From Bacillus sp. KH172YL63 (GTDB lineage Bacteria > Bacillota > Bacilli > Bacillales > Bacillaceae_B), in NCBI RefSeq assembly GCF_011398925.1, contig NZ_AP022842.1, positions 1,972,001-2,036,000 on the forward strand: a stretch of DNA of 64,000 nt, given 5' to 3'. How positions within the stretch are numbered: the stretch's first letter is position 1; each line of letters begins with the position of its first letter. A program made the translations under genes and the position numbers. The notes beneath the pieces were generated by a model that saw only the letters and a list, made by a program, of their open reading frames with translations, had not been told where the DNA came from and ran no database searches. Of the stretch, positions 1-8,664 are shown piece after piece.

Positions 1-84
1 CGCCGGTGAACATGGGCAGTCAAGCCCGAGCCCTGCTCCAGTCCTCTGGCTTGACTTTAATTCACAATCGTTTTTTATAAAATT

Positions 85-115
85 TTGAAAAAATCAAAGG
101 GAATTATGGTATAAA
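85..115 (+). promoter_or_regulatory. Candidate sigma-A promoter of the CoA-binding protein gene
   Basis: TTGAAA at 85-90 and TATAAA at 110-115 with TG two bases before it (extended -10). The 19-nt spacer is long, so this is only a candidate. A 9-bp inverted repeat (18-26 with 48-56) lies just upstream and may end a transcript coming from the left; the rest of 1-84 shows no gene start I can identify. Confidence 0.4.
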
Positions 116-179
116 AGGAGAATAGGACATAAGAAGCAGATGTAGAAGAACAGATTCAGTGAAGGAGTTGTGCCCACCT

Positions 180-587
180 ATGGAAAACCCAACACGTGAA
201 GAAATTGGACATATTCTCAAACAGTCTAAGCGCATTGCCGTGATCGGTTTGAGTGATAATCCAGCCAGGACATCATATATGGTTTCAAAAGCCATGCAGG
301 ATCAGGGTTATGACATCATCCCGGTTAATCCCACCATTGAGTCAGCCCTTGGGGTGAAAGCAGTAAGCTCACTACAGGACATTGACGGTCCGGTCGATAT
401 CGTCAACGTATTCAGGCGGTCGGAATTCCTGCCCGAAATCGCGGAAGAATTTGATCGCTTTAATTCAAACGTCTTCTGGGCTCAGCAAGGGGTGGTCAAT
501 GAAGAGGCGTATCGTTTTTTGAAAGAACGGGGGTATACAGTCATCATGGACCGCTGTATTAAGGTTGAACAAGCTTTAACCAAATAA
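180..587 (+). CDS. yneT: CoA-binding (Rossmann-fold) protein, YneT-like
   Basis: A 135-residue protein of the CoA_binding family, a small single-domain Rossmann fold related to the nucleotide-binding part of succinyl-CoA synthetase. The segment KRIAVIGLSDNPARTSY near the N-terminus is the glycine-rich nucleotide-binding strand and turn, followed by IIPVNP, both typical of the family. The ATG at 180 is preferred because AAGGAG ends 12 nt upstream and the product then begins like its Bacillus relatives; in-frame GTG and TTG codons further up are overlapped by that ribosome site. The order CoA-binding protein, parE, parC is the same as yneT-parE-parC in B. subtilis as I remember it. The cellular role is unknown; the family assignment is secure. 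Confidence 0.88.
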   Translation: MENPTREEIGHILKQSKRIAVIGLSDNPARTSYMVSKAMQDQGYDIIPVNPTIESALGVKAVSSLQDIDGPVDIVNVFRRSEFLPEIAEEFDRFNSNVFWAQQGVVNEEAYRFLKERGYTVIMDRCIKVEQALTK

Positions 588-598
588 TTCTTACTCGG

Positions 599-626
599 AC
601 AAGCGGTTCTTACCGCTTGTTTTTTT
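599..626 (+). terminator. Rho-independent terminator after yneT
   Basis: An 8-bp stem (599-606 with 613-620), a 6-nt loop and six T residues directly after it, 12 nt downstream of the yneT stop codon. Confidence 0.9.
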
Positions 627-705
627 ACGGAAGGCGCGTACTCATTCGTTGACTTAAACCGGGATGGAAAACAAGGGGGATGGGATCTGTTCACGGAAAT
701 ATCAT

Positions 706-733
706 TTGCGAAAATGAAATAAAACGCTACAAT
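706..733 (+). promoter_or_regulatory. Candidate sigma-A promoter of parE-parC
   Basis: TTGCGA at 706-711, a 16-nt spacer and TACAAT at 728-733. This would leave a 5' leader of about 135 nt before parE. A second possible -10 (TATAGT, 794-799) lacks a good -35. Confidence 0.45.
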
Positions 734-813
734 AAGCAATAGAGTTTACCTTGAAAATGACGAAAACAGGTAAACGAACAAATGTTCTTATGTTATAGTA
801 AGTACATACATAA

Positions 814-847
814 CCGATAATAACATACAAAACCATACCATTATCGG
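814..847 (+). promoter_or_regulatory. Inverted repeat in the parE leader
   Basis: CCGATAAT (814-821) and ATTATCGG (840-847) form a perfect 8-bp inverted repeat with an 18-nt gap, 13 nt before the parE ribosome site. There is no T-run, so it is not a terminator. It could be an RNA hairpin or an operator. Confidence 0.4.
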
Positions 848-874
848 CAGAGAAGTTTTGAAAGGGGAATGTTC

Positions 875-2845
875 GTGGCCAACCAGAATAAGACCATGGA
901 TTATAATGATGATGCTATACAAGTATTAGAAGGCTTAGAAGCCGTCCGGAAGAGACCTGGGATGTATATAGGATCTACGGATACAAGAGGTTTGCATCAT
1001 TTAGTATACGAAATTGTCGATAACTCAGTTGACGAAGCGCTTGCAGGCTTCGGTGATGAGATTATTGTTACGATACATAAGGATAATAGCATTTCAGTCC
1101 AGGATAAAGGACGGGGGATGCCGACCGGGATGCATAAACTCGGAAAGCCGACGCCGGAAGTCATCCTGACAGTGCTTCATGCAGGCGGTAAATTCGGTCA
1201 AGGCGGTTATAAAACAAGCGGCGGCCTGCACGGTGTGGGTGCATCTGTCGTCAATGCCTTGTCAGAATGGCTCGTCGTGACGATTGAAAGAGACGGAGTG
1301 AAATACGAGCAGCGCTTTTCAAAAGGCGGGAAACCGGAAACCACTCTTGAAGTGATCGGCAAGACGAAAAAAACCGGTACTCGTATTCATTTCAAACCAG
1401 ATCCTGTCATCTTCAGCACAACCACCTATAATTACGAGACGCTTTGTGAGCGGCTGAGAGAGTCTGCTTTCCTTCTAAAAGGATTAAAGATTGAAATCAT
1501 AGATGAGCGCCATGATCAAAAGGAAGTCTTTCATTTCGAAAGCGGGATACAGGCATTCGTCCAGTACTTAAATGAAGAAAAGGACGCCCTTCACAACGTC
1601 GCTTTCTTCGAAGGGGAGAATCACAAGATTGAAGTGGAGTTTGCCTTTCAATTCAACGACGGATTCTCAGAAAACATCCTGTCTTTCGTCAACAACGTCC
1701 GTACAAAAGATGGGGGAACACATGAAGCAGGTGCAAAGACTGCTATGACCCGGGTATTCAATGAATACGCCCGCAAAGTGGGTATTCTGAAAGACCGGGA
1801 CAAAAATCTGGAAGGTACCGATATCCGTGAAGGATTGGCAAGCATTGTCAGCGTCCGCATACCTGAAGAGCTCCTCCAGTTTGAGGGACAGACGAAAGGG
1901 AAGCTGGGGACAAGTGAGGCACGTTCAGCGGTCGATGCTGTCGTATCGGAACATCTTCTTTATTTCCTTGAAGAAAATCCAGACACAAGCTCACTGCTCA
2001 TCAAAAAATCGATCCGAGCGGCGCAGGCTCGTGAAGCTGCACGAAAAGCAAGGGAAGATGCACGGAATGGAAAGAAGCGTAAGCGCTCTGAAACAGTTCT
2101 GTCAGGTAAATTGACGCCTGCACAATCGAGAAATCCACAGAGAAATGAATTATATCTTGTGGAGGGAGATTCAGCCGGCGGTTCAGCCAAACAGGGACGG
2201 GACCGTAAATTCCAGGCAATCCTGCCGTTACGGGGGAAAGTCATTAACACGGAGAAGGCGAAACTCCAGGATATATTCAAGAATGAAGAAATCAACACGA
2301 TCATTCATGCCATCGGTGGCGGAGTCGGTCCAGAATTCAACGTCGAAGATATCAATTACGATAAAGTGGTCATCATGACCGATGCCGATACAGATGGAGC
2401 CCATATCCAAGTGCTTCTCCTGACGTTTTTCTATCGTTACATGAAACCATTATTGGAAGCAGGAAAAGTATATATCGCCCTTCCCCCCCTTTATAAAGTG
2501 AGCAAGGGTTCCGGTAAGAAACAGAAGCTTGAATATGCATGGACCGATGATGAGCTTAAAGGTGCCATCTCAAAAGTCGGAAAAGGCTATATGATCCAGC
2601 GCTATAAAGGACTGGGTGAAATGAATGCCGATCAGCTGTGGGAAACAACAATGGACCCTGAAACCCGTGCACTTATTCGCGTGCGCATAGATGATGCGGC
2701 CCGTGCAGAACGCCGGGTGACGACGCTGATGGGCGATAAAGTAGAGCCGCGCCGTAAGTGGATTGAAAGCAACGTAGCATTTGGCCTGGAAGAAGACGGA
2801 AGCATACTGGAAAACGAAAATATTACGGTCGGAGAGGAGGGGTAA
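875..2845 (+). CDS. parE: DNA topoisomerase IV subunit B
   Basis: The ATPase subunit of topoisomerase IV, which with ParC decatenates replicated chromosomes. The 656-residue product has the GHKL ATPase domain first (DNSVDEALAG, then the GGLHGVGASVVNALS ATP-lid region), a transducer domain, then the TOPRIM domain with EGDSAGGSAKQGRD and the acidic metal-binding motif DADTDGAHI, and the usual C-terminal QRYKGLGEMN segment. The GTG at 875 is chosen because AAAGGGG ends 8 nt upstream; the in-frame ATG at 869 lies only 2 nt from that site. The length matches the family. It is followed after 3 nt by parC, so the two are one operon. ParE rather than GyrB follows from pairing with ParC and from the YneT neighbour. 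Confidence 0.97.
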   Translation: MANQNKTMDYNDDAIQVLEGLEAVRKRPGMYIGSTDTRGLHHLVYEIVDNSVDEALAGFGDEIIVTIHKDNSISVQDKGRGMPTGMHKLGKPTPEVILTVLHAGGKFGQGGYKTSGGLHGVGASVVNALSEWLVVTIERDGVKYEQRFSKGGKPETTLEVIGKTKKTGTRIHFKPDPVIFSTTTYNYETLCERLRESAFLLKGLKIEIIDERHDQKEVFHFESGIQAFVQYLNEEKDALHNVAFFEGENHKIEVEFAFQFNDGFSENILSFVNNVRTKDGGTHEAGAKTAMTRVFNEYARKVGILKDRDKNLEGTDIREGLASIVSVRIPEELLQFEGQTKGKLGTSEARSAVDAVVSEHLLYFLEENPDTSSLLIKKSIRAAQAREAARKAREDARNGKKRKRSETVLSGKLTPAQSRNPQRNELYLVEGDSAGGSAKQGRDRKFQAILPLRGKVINTEKAKLQDIFKNEEINTIIHAIGGGVGPEFNVEDINYDKVVIMTDADTDGAHIQVLLLTFFYRYMKPLLEAGKVYIALPPLYKVSKGSGKKQKLEYAWTDDELKGAISKVGKGYMIQRYKGLGEMNADQLWETTMDPETRALIRVRIDDAARAERRVTTLMGDKVEPRRKWIESNVAFGLEEDGSILENENITVGEEG

Positions 2846-2848
2846 ACG

Positions 2849-5287
2849 ATGACAAATGTAGAAAGATATCAAGATTTACCTCTGGAAGAAGTACTTGGCG
2901 ACCGCTTTGGGCGTTACAGTAAATATATTATTCAAGAACGTGCATTACCGGATGCACGGGACGGATTGAAGCCGGTACAAAGGCGTATCCTTTACGCCAT
3001 GTACGTAGACGGGAATACGCAGGAGAAGGGTTTCCGGAAATCTGCGAAAACCGTCGGTAACGTAATCGGTAACTATCATCCCCACGGGGATACATCCGTA
3101 TATGATGCCATGGTGCGGATGAGTCAAACGTGGAAGGTGCGTAAATATTTAGTTGAAATGCACGGAAACAACGGAAGCGTAGACGGGGATCCTCCAGCCG
3201 CGATGCGTTATACAGAAGCAAGACTTTCTGCGATCTCGACGGAGCTTCTCCGTGATATTGATAAAAAGACGGTGGACTTTGTTCCAAACTTTGATGATAC
3301 TTCCAGTGAGCCGACCGTTTTACCGTCCCGTTTCCCGAACCTTCTGGTAAACGGTTCAACAGGGATCTCTGCAGGATATGCAACCGATATCCCTCCCCAC
3401 CATTTGGGTGAGGTCATCGACGCTGCCATCCTTCGTATGGATCGTCCTCAATGTACCGTCGATGATTTGATGACGGTGATGAAAGGACCTGATTTCCCGA
3501 CCGGAGGAATCATCCAGGGAATTGAAGGGATCAAGAAGGCTTATGAAACCGGAAAAGGCAAAGTGGTTGTCCGTGGAAAAGCCGAGATTGAAAGCATCCG
3601 TGGAAGCAAACAGCAAATTGTCATCACAGAAATCCCATATGAAATCAATAAAGCGAACCTAGTCAAGAAAATGGACGAGTTCCGCCTTGACCGGAAAGTG
3701 GAAGGAATCGCGGAAGTGCGGGATGAAACAGACCGTGACGGTATGCGGATTGTCATCGAGTTAAAGAAAGATGCAGACGCAACAGGCGTACTGAACTATC
3801 TTTACAAAAACAGTGACCTTCAAATCTCCTATAATTTCAATATGGTTGCCATACATAACCGTCGTCCGACACTCATGGGCCTGCGTCAACTGCTGGATGC
3901 CTATATTCAGCATCAAAAAGAGGTCGTGACGAACCGGACGCGCCATGATTTGACGAAAGCAAAGGACCGTCAGCATATCGTCGAAGGTCTGATGAAAGCC
4001 CTGTCGATTCTTGATCAGGTGATTGCGGCCATCCGTGCTTCCAAAGATAAGCGGGATGCAAAGGATAATCTGATTCAAAAGTTCGGGTTCACAGAAGACC
4101 AGTCAGAAGCGATCGTGAGCTTACAGCTCTACCGTTTGACCAACACTGATATTACAGCCCTTCAGGCAGAAGCGGAGGAACTCGCGAAAACGATTGAGGA
4201 ACTGACAGCCATCCTTGATAGCGAAAGCAAGCTTGTCAGTGTCATCAAGAAAGAATTGAAGGCTATCAAGAAGAAATTCGCTGATGTAAGACGTACGCGT
4301 ATTGAAGACGAAATCGAGGAACTCAAGATCAACCTTGAAGTTCTGATCGCAAGTGAAGACGTCATGGTGACCGTCACACGGGACGGCTACATGAAACGGA
4401 CGAGTCTCCGTTCCTATTCAGCGTCAAACGGACAAGATCTGGCGATGAAAGAGACAGACAGGCTTCTTGGACAGTATGAGATGAATACAACCGATGTCCT
4501 GCTTGTTTTCACGAACAAAGGAAATTATATCTATTGCCCCGTTCATGAATTACCTGATATCAGGTGGAAAGATCTTGGCCAGCATGTCGGAAACATCGTC
4601 CCGATCGATCGTGACGAACAGGTGCTCAAAGCTATCCCGATTAAAGAGTTCTCAGCGGAACACTATTTGCTGTTTGTAACAAAGAACGGAATGATTAAGA
4701 AATCCGAGCTTCCTCAGTACAAGGCACAGAGATACTCACGCCCCCTTGTAGGAATCAATTTAAAGGGTAATGATGAATTGATCGATGTGCATCTGACTGA
4801 CGGCTCCCACGATGTTTTCCTTGCCACTCATTTGAGCTTTGGATTATGGTTCTCTGAAGAAGATGTCAATATTGTCGGACCCCGTGCAGCCGGGGTGAAA
4901 GCGATCAATCTGAAAGACGATGACTTTGTCGTTTCAGGGAAACTGGTAAGAGATCCTGCGAAAGAGTTTATCTTCTTAGCCACCCAGCGCGGCGCAGTGA
5001 AAAAGATGAAGTTGGCAGAGTTCGAGAAAACCTCCCGTGCAAAACGCGGGGTCATCATGCTCCGTGAATTGAAGTCGAATCCACACCGTGTCGTGTGCGT
5101 TGAAATCGTGAGAGATACGGATAAAGTCGGACTCATCACGAATAAAGGTAAAATGGAAGAAGTACAGGTGAAAGACCTCAGACCAAATGACCGGTACTCG
5201 AACGGATCATTTGTCATCGATGAAGGGGACAGCGGCTCTGTTTATGAAACTTGGACAGAATCACTTCTCCCTGATAAAAAAGAATAA
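2849..5287 (+). CDS. parC: DNA topoisomerase IV subunit A
   Basis: The breakage-reunion subunit of topoisomerase IV, 812 residues. The winged-helix/tower region is at the N-terminus, with catalytic Tyr121 in AMRYTEARLS and the quinolone-determining helix at GNYHPHGDTSVYDAM (about 75-89). Where Staphylococcus aureus GrlA has Ser80 and Glu84, this protein has Thr82 and Asp86, both conservative changes. A coiled-coil region follows, then the beta-pinwheel C-terminal domain. The start has a strong GGAGAGGAGGGG site inside the end of parE, so translation is probably coupled. It is the last gene of the parE-parC operon, with a terminator 9 nt after the stop codon. Confidence 0.97.
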   Translation: MTNVERYQDLPLEEVLGDRFGRYSKYIIQERALPDARDGLKPVQRRILYAMYVDGNTQEKGFRKSAKTVGNVIGNYHPHGDTSVYDAMVRMSQTWKVRKYLVEMHGNNGSVDGDPPAAMRYTEARLSAISTELLRDIDKKTVDFVPNFDDTSSEPTVLPSRFPNLLVNGSTGISAGYATDIPPHHLGEVIDAAILRMDRPQCTVDDLMTVMKGPDFPTGGIIQGIEGIKKAYETGKGKVVVRGKAEIESIRGSKQQIVITEIPYEINKANLVKKMDEFRLDRKVEGIAEVRDETDRDGMRIVIELKKDADATGVLNYLYKNSDLQISYNFNMVAIHNRRPTLMGLRQLLDAYIQHQKEVVTNRTRHDLTKAKDRQHIVEGLMKALSILDQVIAAIRASKDKRDAKDNLIQKFGFTEDQSEAIVSLQLYRLTNTDITALQAEAEELAKTIEELTAILDSESKLVSVIKKELKAIKKKFADVRRTRIEDEIEELKINLEVLIASEDVMVTVTRDGYMKRTSLRSYSASNGQDLAMKETDRLLGQYEMNTTDVLLVFTNKGNYIYCPVHELPDIRWKDLGQHVGNIVPIDRDEQVLKAIPIKEFSAEHYLLFVTKNGMIKKSELPQYKAQRYSRPLVGINLKGNDELIDVHLTDGSHDVFLATHLSFGLWFSEEDVNIVGPRAAGVKAINLKDDDFVVSGKLVRDPAKEFIFLATQRGAVKKMKLAEFEKTSRAKRGVIMLRELKSNPHRVVCVEIVRDTDKVGLITNKGKMEEVQVKDLRPNDRYSNGSFVIDEGDSGSVYETWTESLLPDKKE

Positions 5288-5295
5288 TGACAGAC

Positions 5296-5326
5296 AAAAA
5301 GACCAGGGCCGTTCCTGGTCTTTTTT
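5296..5326 (+). terminator. Rho-independent terminator after parC
   Basis: Stem GACCAGG/CCTGGTC (5301-5307 with 5314-5320), extended by A:T pairs, a 6-nt loop and six T residues. Confidence 0.93.
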
Positions 5327-5383
5327 GAATACAAAACACATGATTTGGAAAATAATGAGGAAGGCACGACTGGTTCTGAATGT

Positions 5384-5401
5384 CGAATGTATATTCATTC
5401 A
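5384..5401 (+). promoter_or_regulatory. FadR-like operator sequence upstream of alsT
   Basis: CGAATGTATATTCATTCA matches the B. subtilis FadR (YsiA) box TGAATGANTANTCATTCA, as I remember it, at all but two defined positions. It is about 180 bp before alsT, which is not a known fatty-acid gene, so its meaning is doubtful. Confidence 0.25.
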
Positions 5402-5403
5402 TG

Positions 5404-5440
5404 ATTGTTGTACAATCACAGGGAGAGATTGTACAACAAT
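5404..5440. promoter_or_regulatory. 14-bp perfect inverted repeat upstream of alsT
   Basis: ATTGTTGTACAATC (5404-5417) and its exact complement (5427-5440) are 9 nt apart. Each arm contains the palindrome TTGTACAA, and the two palindromes are 21 bp apart, two helical turns. No T-run follows, so a protein-binding site or an mRNA hairpin is more likely than a terminator. The rest of 5441-5566 shows no convincing promoter. Confidence 0.5.
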
Positions 5441-5576
5441 TCATATTCTTTCAACAATATGAATTTTTAAGTTGAATGGAAATTCTTTTTTTGGTAGATT
5501 AAATAAGTGTCTGAATGGGTAAACATACATAGGTTCACACAAAATCATGCATAATACATACAACTAAGGGGGAACA

Positions 5577-7004
5577 ATGATGGATTTATTTTCAAATATC
5601 ATAGGTACGCTAAATGACTATATGTGGTCGTATATCCTGATCGTCGGATTGATTGGATTGGGACTATATTTCTCACTGCGCACGAAATTTGCTCAATTTC
5701 GTTACCTGGGGGAGATGGGGAGACTTCTGACAGATAAGACAACGATCTCGGCAGAAGGAAAACGTGGTATCTCTTCTTTCCAGGCATTCACGATCTCAAC
5801 TGCATCACGTGTTGGTACAGGTAACCTTGCAGGTGTTGCAACTGCAATCGCAGGCGGTGGCCCAGGTGCCGTCTTCTGGATGTGGATCATTGCACTGCTT
5901 GGCGGAGCGACAAGCTTCGTAGAAAGTACACTTGCCCAAATCTACAAGGTGAAAGACGGTAAAGATGGGTACCGTGGGGGCCCGGCTTACTATATGGAAA
6001 AAGGTTTGAACGCACGTTGGATGGGAATCCTGTTTGCGATCATCATTACATTCTGTTTCGGACTTGTTTTCAACTCTGTTCAGTCCAACACGATCTCGCT
6101 TGCGATGGAAGAGGCTTACGCATTTGACCGTTTGACTGTCGGTATTGTCCTGGCAGTTCTGACGGCCGTCATCATCTTCGGAGGGGTGAAACGGATTGCG
6201 AGCGTCACTCAAATCGTCGTTCCAATCATGGCCATCCTTTATCTGATCCTTGCATTCTTTATCTTAATTACGAATATTACAGCACTTCCAAATATGTTTG
6301 TCATCATCTTTGAAAATGCATTCGGTATCCGTGAAGTAGCAAGCGGCGGAGTCGGCGCAGCGATCATGATGGGAATCAAGCGGGGATTGTTCTCGAATGA
6401 AGCAGGAATGGGTAGTGCTCCGAACGCAGCAGCGTCCGCGGGTGTCACACACCCAGTCAAACAGGGACTTATCCAGACCCTGGGTGTCTTCACTGACACA
6501 CTTCTGATCTGTACAGCAACTGCGTTCATGATCATTTTGTCTGATCAATATACGACAGGGATCGATGGTATCCAGTTGACGCAGGCAGCCCTAAGTTTCC
6601 ATGTTGGTGAATGGGCCGATACATTTGTTGCAGTGGCAATCTTCTTATTCGCATTCAGCTCAATCATCGGAAACTATTATTACGGTGAAACGAACATCGA
6701 ATTCATCAAGTACAGCCCGGTGTCCCTATTCATCTACCGTATGGCGGTCGTTGGCATGGTGATCTTCGGAGCGGTTGTCCAGCTTGATATCGTCTGGAGT
6801 CTTGCTGATCTCTTTATGGGTCTGATGGCAATCATCAACCTTATCGCGATCACACTACTCACTAAGATTGCGATTGCGGCATTGAAAGATTACCGTGAGC
6901 AAAAGAGACAAGGGAAGGATCCCGTTTTCTACTCTAACTCGATCAAGGGGTTACAGGGCATTGAAAGCTGGGAAGCAAAGCCTGAGTCTGGTAAACAAAA
7001 ATAA
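5577..7004 (+). CDS. alsT: Sodium:amino-acid symporter, AGCS family (AlsT-like)
   Basis: A 475-residue multi-pass membrane protein of the alanine/glycine:cation symporter family, which imports small amino acids or glutamine with sodium. The family signatures are present: TASRVGTGNLAGVATAIAGG in the first third, GPAYYMEKGL, and GIKRGLFSNEAGMGSAPNAA in the second half, between about ten hydrophobic segments. Two ATG codons start the frame (5577 and 5580); AAGGGGG ends 4-7 nt upstream, so the second may be the true start. The position directly after parC resembles the grlB-grlA-alsT order of B. subtilis. It is monocistronic, with terminators on both sides. The exact substrate cannot be read from sequence. 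Confidence 0.93.
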   Translation: MMDLFSNIIGTLNDYMWSYILIVGLIGLGLYFSLRTKFAQFRYLGEMGRLLTDKTTISAEGKRGISSFQAFTISTASRVGTGNLAGVATAIAGGGPGAVFWMWIIALLGGATSFVESTLAQIYKVKDGKDGYRGGPAYYMEKGLNARWMGILFAIIITFCFGLVFNSVQSNTISLAMEEAYAFDRLTVGIVLAVLTAVIIFGGVKRIASVTQIVVPIMAILYLILAFFILITNITALPNMFVIIFENAFGIREVASGGVGAAIMMGIKRGLFSNEAGMGSAPNAAASAGVTHPVKQGLIQTLGVFTDTLLICTATAFMIILSDQYTTGIDGIQLTQAALSFHVGEWADTFVAVAIFLFAFSSIIGNYYYGETNIEFIKYSPVSLFIYRMAVVGMVIFGAVVQLDIVWSLADLFMGLMAIINLIAITLLTKIAIAALKDYREQKRQGKDPVFYSNSIKGLQGIESWEAKPESGKQK

Positions 7005-7013
7005 TGAACTCGG

Positions 7014-7049
7014 AAAGACCAACCTGATTGTAATGGGTTGGTCTTTTTT
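7014..7049 (+). terminator. Rho-independent terminator after alsT
   Basis: Stem AAAGACCAACC/GGTTGGTC (about 7017-7024 with 7036-7043), an 11-nt loop and six T residues. Confidence 0.92.
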
Positions 7050-7152
7050 ATATTCCGGTACACCGGTATGGTTAAATGAGATTAGTATTACATAGATTTT
7101 CCTTCTTTGGTGAAAATAATGGAGAATAACTTTGTATCAAGGAGAGAGGATC

Positions 7153-7935
7153 ATGAGAAAAGAATTACTATTTGCATTCGGGGCTTTCTTTATTCTGTCG
7201 CTTCATGCCATTGCAGGTAATATTTCAACTGTTTCAGAGGAAAAACCGTCAGCCAATAAAATTCTCATTCATACGTATGAAAAAGACGTAACCGGAGATG
7301 GAAAGAAAGACCGAATTGAACTGAAGGCAATCCCATTTTCTCCTGACGCCCTTTTCCTGAAGCAGATTTGGGCAGACATTGCCACTTCAGCAGGCAGTAA
7401 GATGCGGATTGACTATGAAGGCGGATACGAACCTGCCATTCAGTTTGTCGACCTCAATCACGACGGAATAAAGGATATGTTGTATTCATCAGCGACAGGA
7501 GGAAGCGGCGGACTGTATGACATGGACCTCCATACTGCTGCAGGCGGTCAGCTGAAGGATATCGGCCTTCCTGAGCCACTGACGATACAGGCGCAATTTG
7601 AAGATGATTACAAGGCATCACTGTCATTTGCAGACACAAATCAGGCATATACGGTGAATTTAGCGGACCGTAAAGAAGACTATGAGAAATTAGGCATTTA
7701 TACGGATGGTGAATTGAATGAACCGATGGAATTGATGGTATTGCCTTATGCCTTTTTCGAGCCTGTCAAGATTTTCGGTAAAAAGGGTAAGGGCCTCAAA
7801 GGATATCAGCAAATCAGCGGTGCCTATAAAGCGGACGGGATCGGCACGGTGACCTCGTATTGGTATTATGATCAAGGGAAATGGAACTTGAAGAAAATCA
7901 AATGGAAAGAAAGCGGTGGCAGGAACCGTTTATAG
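7153..7935 (+). CDS. Secreted protein with Asp-rich calcium-type motifs (VCBS/FG-GAP-like)
   Basis: A 260-residue protein of unknown function. It starts with a signal peptide (MRKE, then a hydrophobic stretch ending around HAIAG), so it is probably exported. The mature part has two calcium-loop-like motifs, DVTGDGKKDRIEL and DLNHDGIKDMLY, of the DxDxDG type seen in VCBS/FG-GAP beta-propeller and dockerin-like proteins. The ATG at 7153 has an ideal AAGGAGAGAGG site; an in-frame TTG 21 nt upstream is overlapped by that site. No lipobox cysteine is visible. It stands alone between alsT and the staygreen gene. Confidence 0.72.
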   Translation: MRKELLFAFGAFFILSLHAIAGNISTVSEEKPSANKILIHTYEKDVTGDGKKDRIELKAIPFSPDALFLKQIWADIATSAGSKMRIDYEGGYEPAIQFVDLNHDGIKDMLYSSATGGSGGLYDMDLHTAAGGQLKDIGLPEPLTIQAQFEDDYKASLSFADTNQAYTVNLADRKEDYEKLGIYTDGELNEPMELMVLPYAFFEPVKIFGKKGKGLKGYQQISGAYKADGIGTVTSYWYYDQGKWNLKKIKWKESGGRNRL

Positions 7936-7987
7936 GCATTTATCATACTCTGTTGTAAGCCCATTTTGAACAATAGGAGGCTTACAC

Positions 7988-8443
7988 ATGAGTGAATTTA
8001 AGCCAGAGAACTTGGTAGTGACCCATTTACCTCCAGCATCCAGCTTCTACCCGATTGATAACAGGAAATACACCCTGACACACTCAGACTCCACAGGTGA
8101 ATTATGTTTAAGCATCGGGTGTCATTTTGACCCCTCACACATCAATCCTGCCATGCGGGACGAAGTAAAAGCAGAGTGGAGAAGGGACCTCGGTCAGTAT
8201 ACACTTGCAGGAACCGTTTATGTGAGCGGGGGAGAATATGATCAGCAGCTTTCAAACGTAAGATACATGATCTTTAAGAAAGAGATCCCGCTTGCTTTAT
8301 CAGCGATTGTAAACGGGGATGAAGGGTTTTATACGTACTATCCATGGCTGCTCGATGCACCGATCTTCATTTGCTTCGAATCAGTTTTCCCACAGTTTCA
8401 ACAAACCATATATTTTGGAACGCCGAGGCAATATAGGTTATGA
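7988..8443 (+). CDS. Staygreen (SGR) family protein
   Basis: A 151-residue protein of the staygreen family. Plant SGR is a magnesium dechelatase that starts chlorophyll breakdown; bacterial members of about this size are known, and some act on chlorophyll in vitro. The family stretch is recognisable: LPPASSFYPIDNRKYTLTHS at the N-terminus, GELCLSIG, EWRRDLGQY, YVSGGEYD, and a C-terminal FGTPRQY. AGGAGG lies 7 nt before the ATG. There is no signal peptide. No chlorophyll or other tetrapyrrole-breakdown gene is near, so the natural substrate is not chlorophyll in any obvious way. Family call good, function unknown. Confidence 0.75.
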   Translation: MSEFKPENLVVTHLPPASSFYPIDNRKYTLTHSDSTGELCLSIGCHFDPSHINPAMRDEVKAEWRRDLGQYTLAGTVYVSGGEYDQQLSNVRYMIFKKEIPLALSAIVNGDEGFYTYYPWLLDAPIFICFESVFPQFQQTIYFGTPRQYRL

Positions 8444-8664
8444 AGTAAGAGCATAAGGAGATTTCTCTTTATGCTTATTTACTTTCTTAAAAAAGTGGGT
8501 TTTACTCATTCATAATAGTATTATGTAAACTTTAGGAAGCGTATATGCTTTATTAAAGTCATTGATTTCGCAATTGCATAAACTGATTGGAATTTTAGAG
8601 GGTATTGGAGGAACATGTCGAAATCATTTCAAATAGAACCTATTCATGCGTTGGAGGTAGAGAA

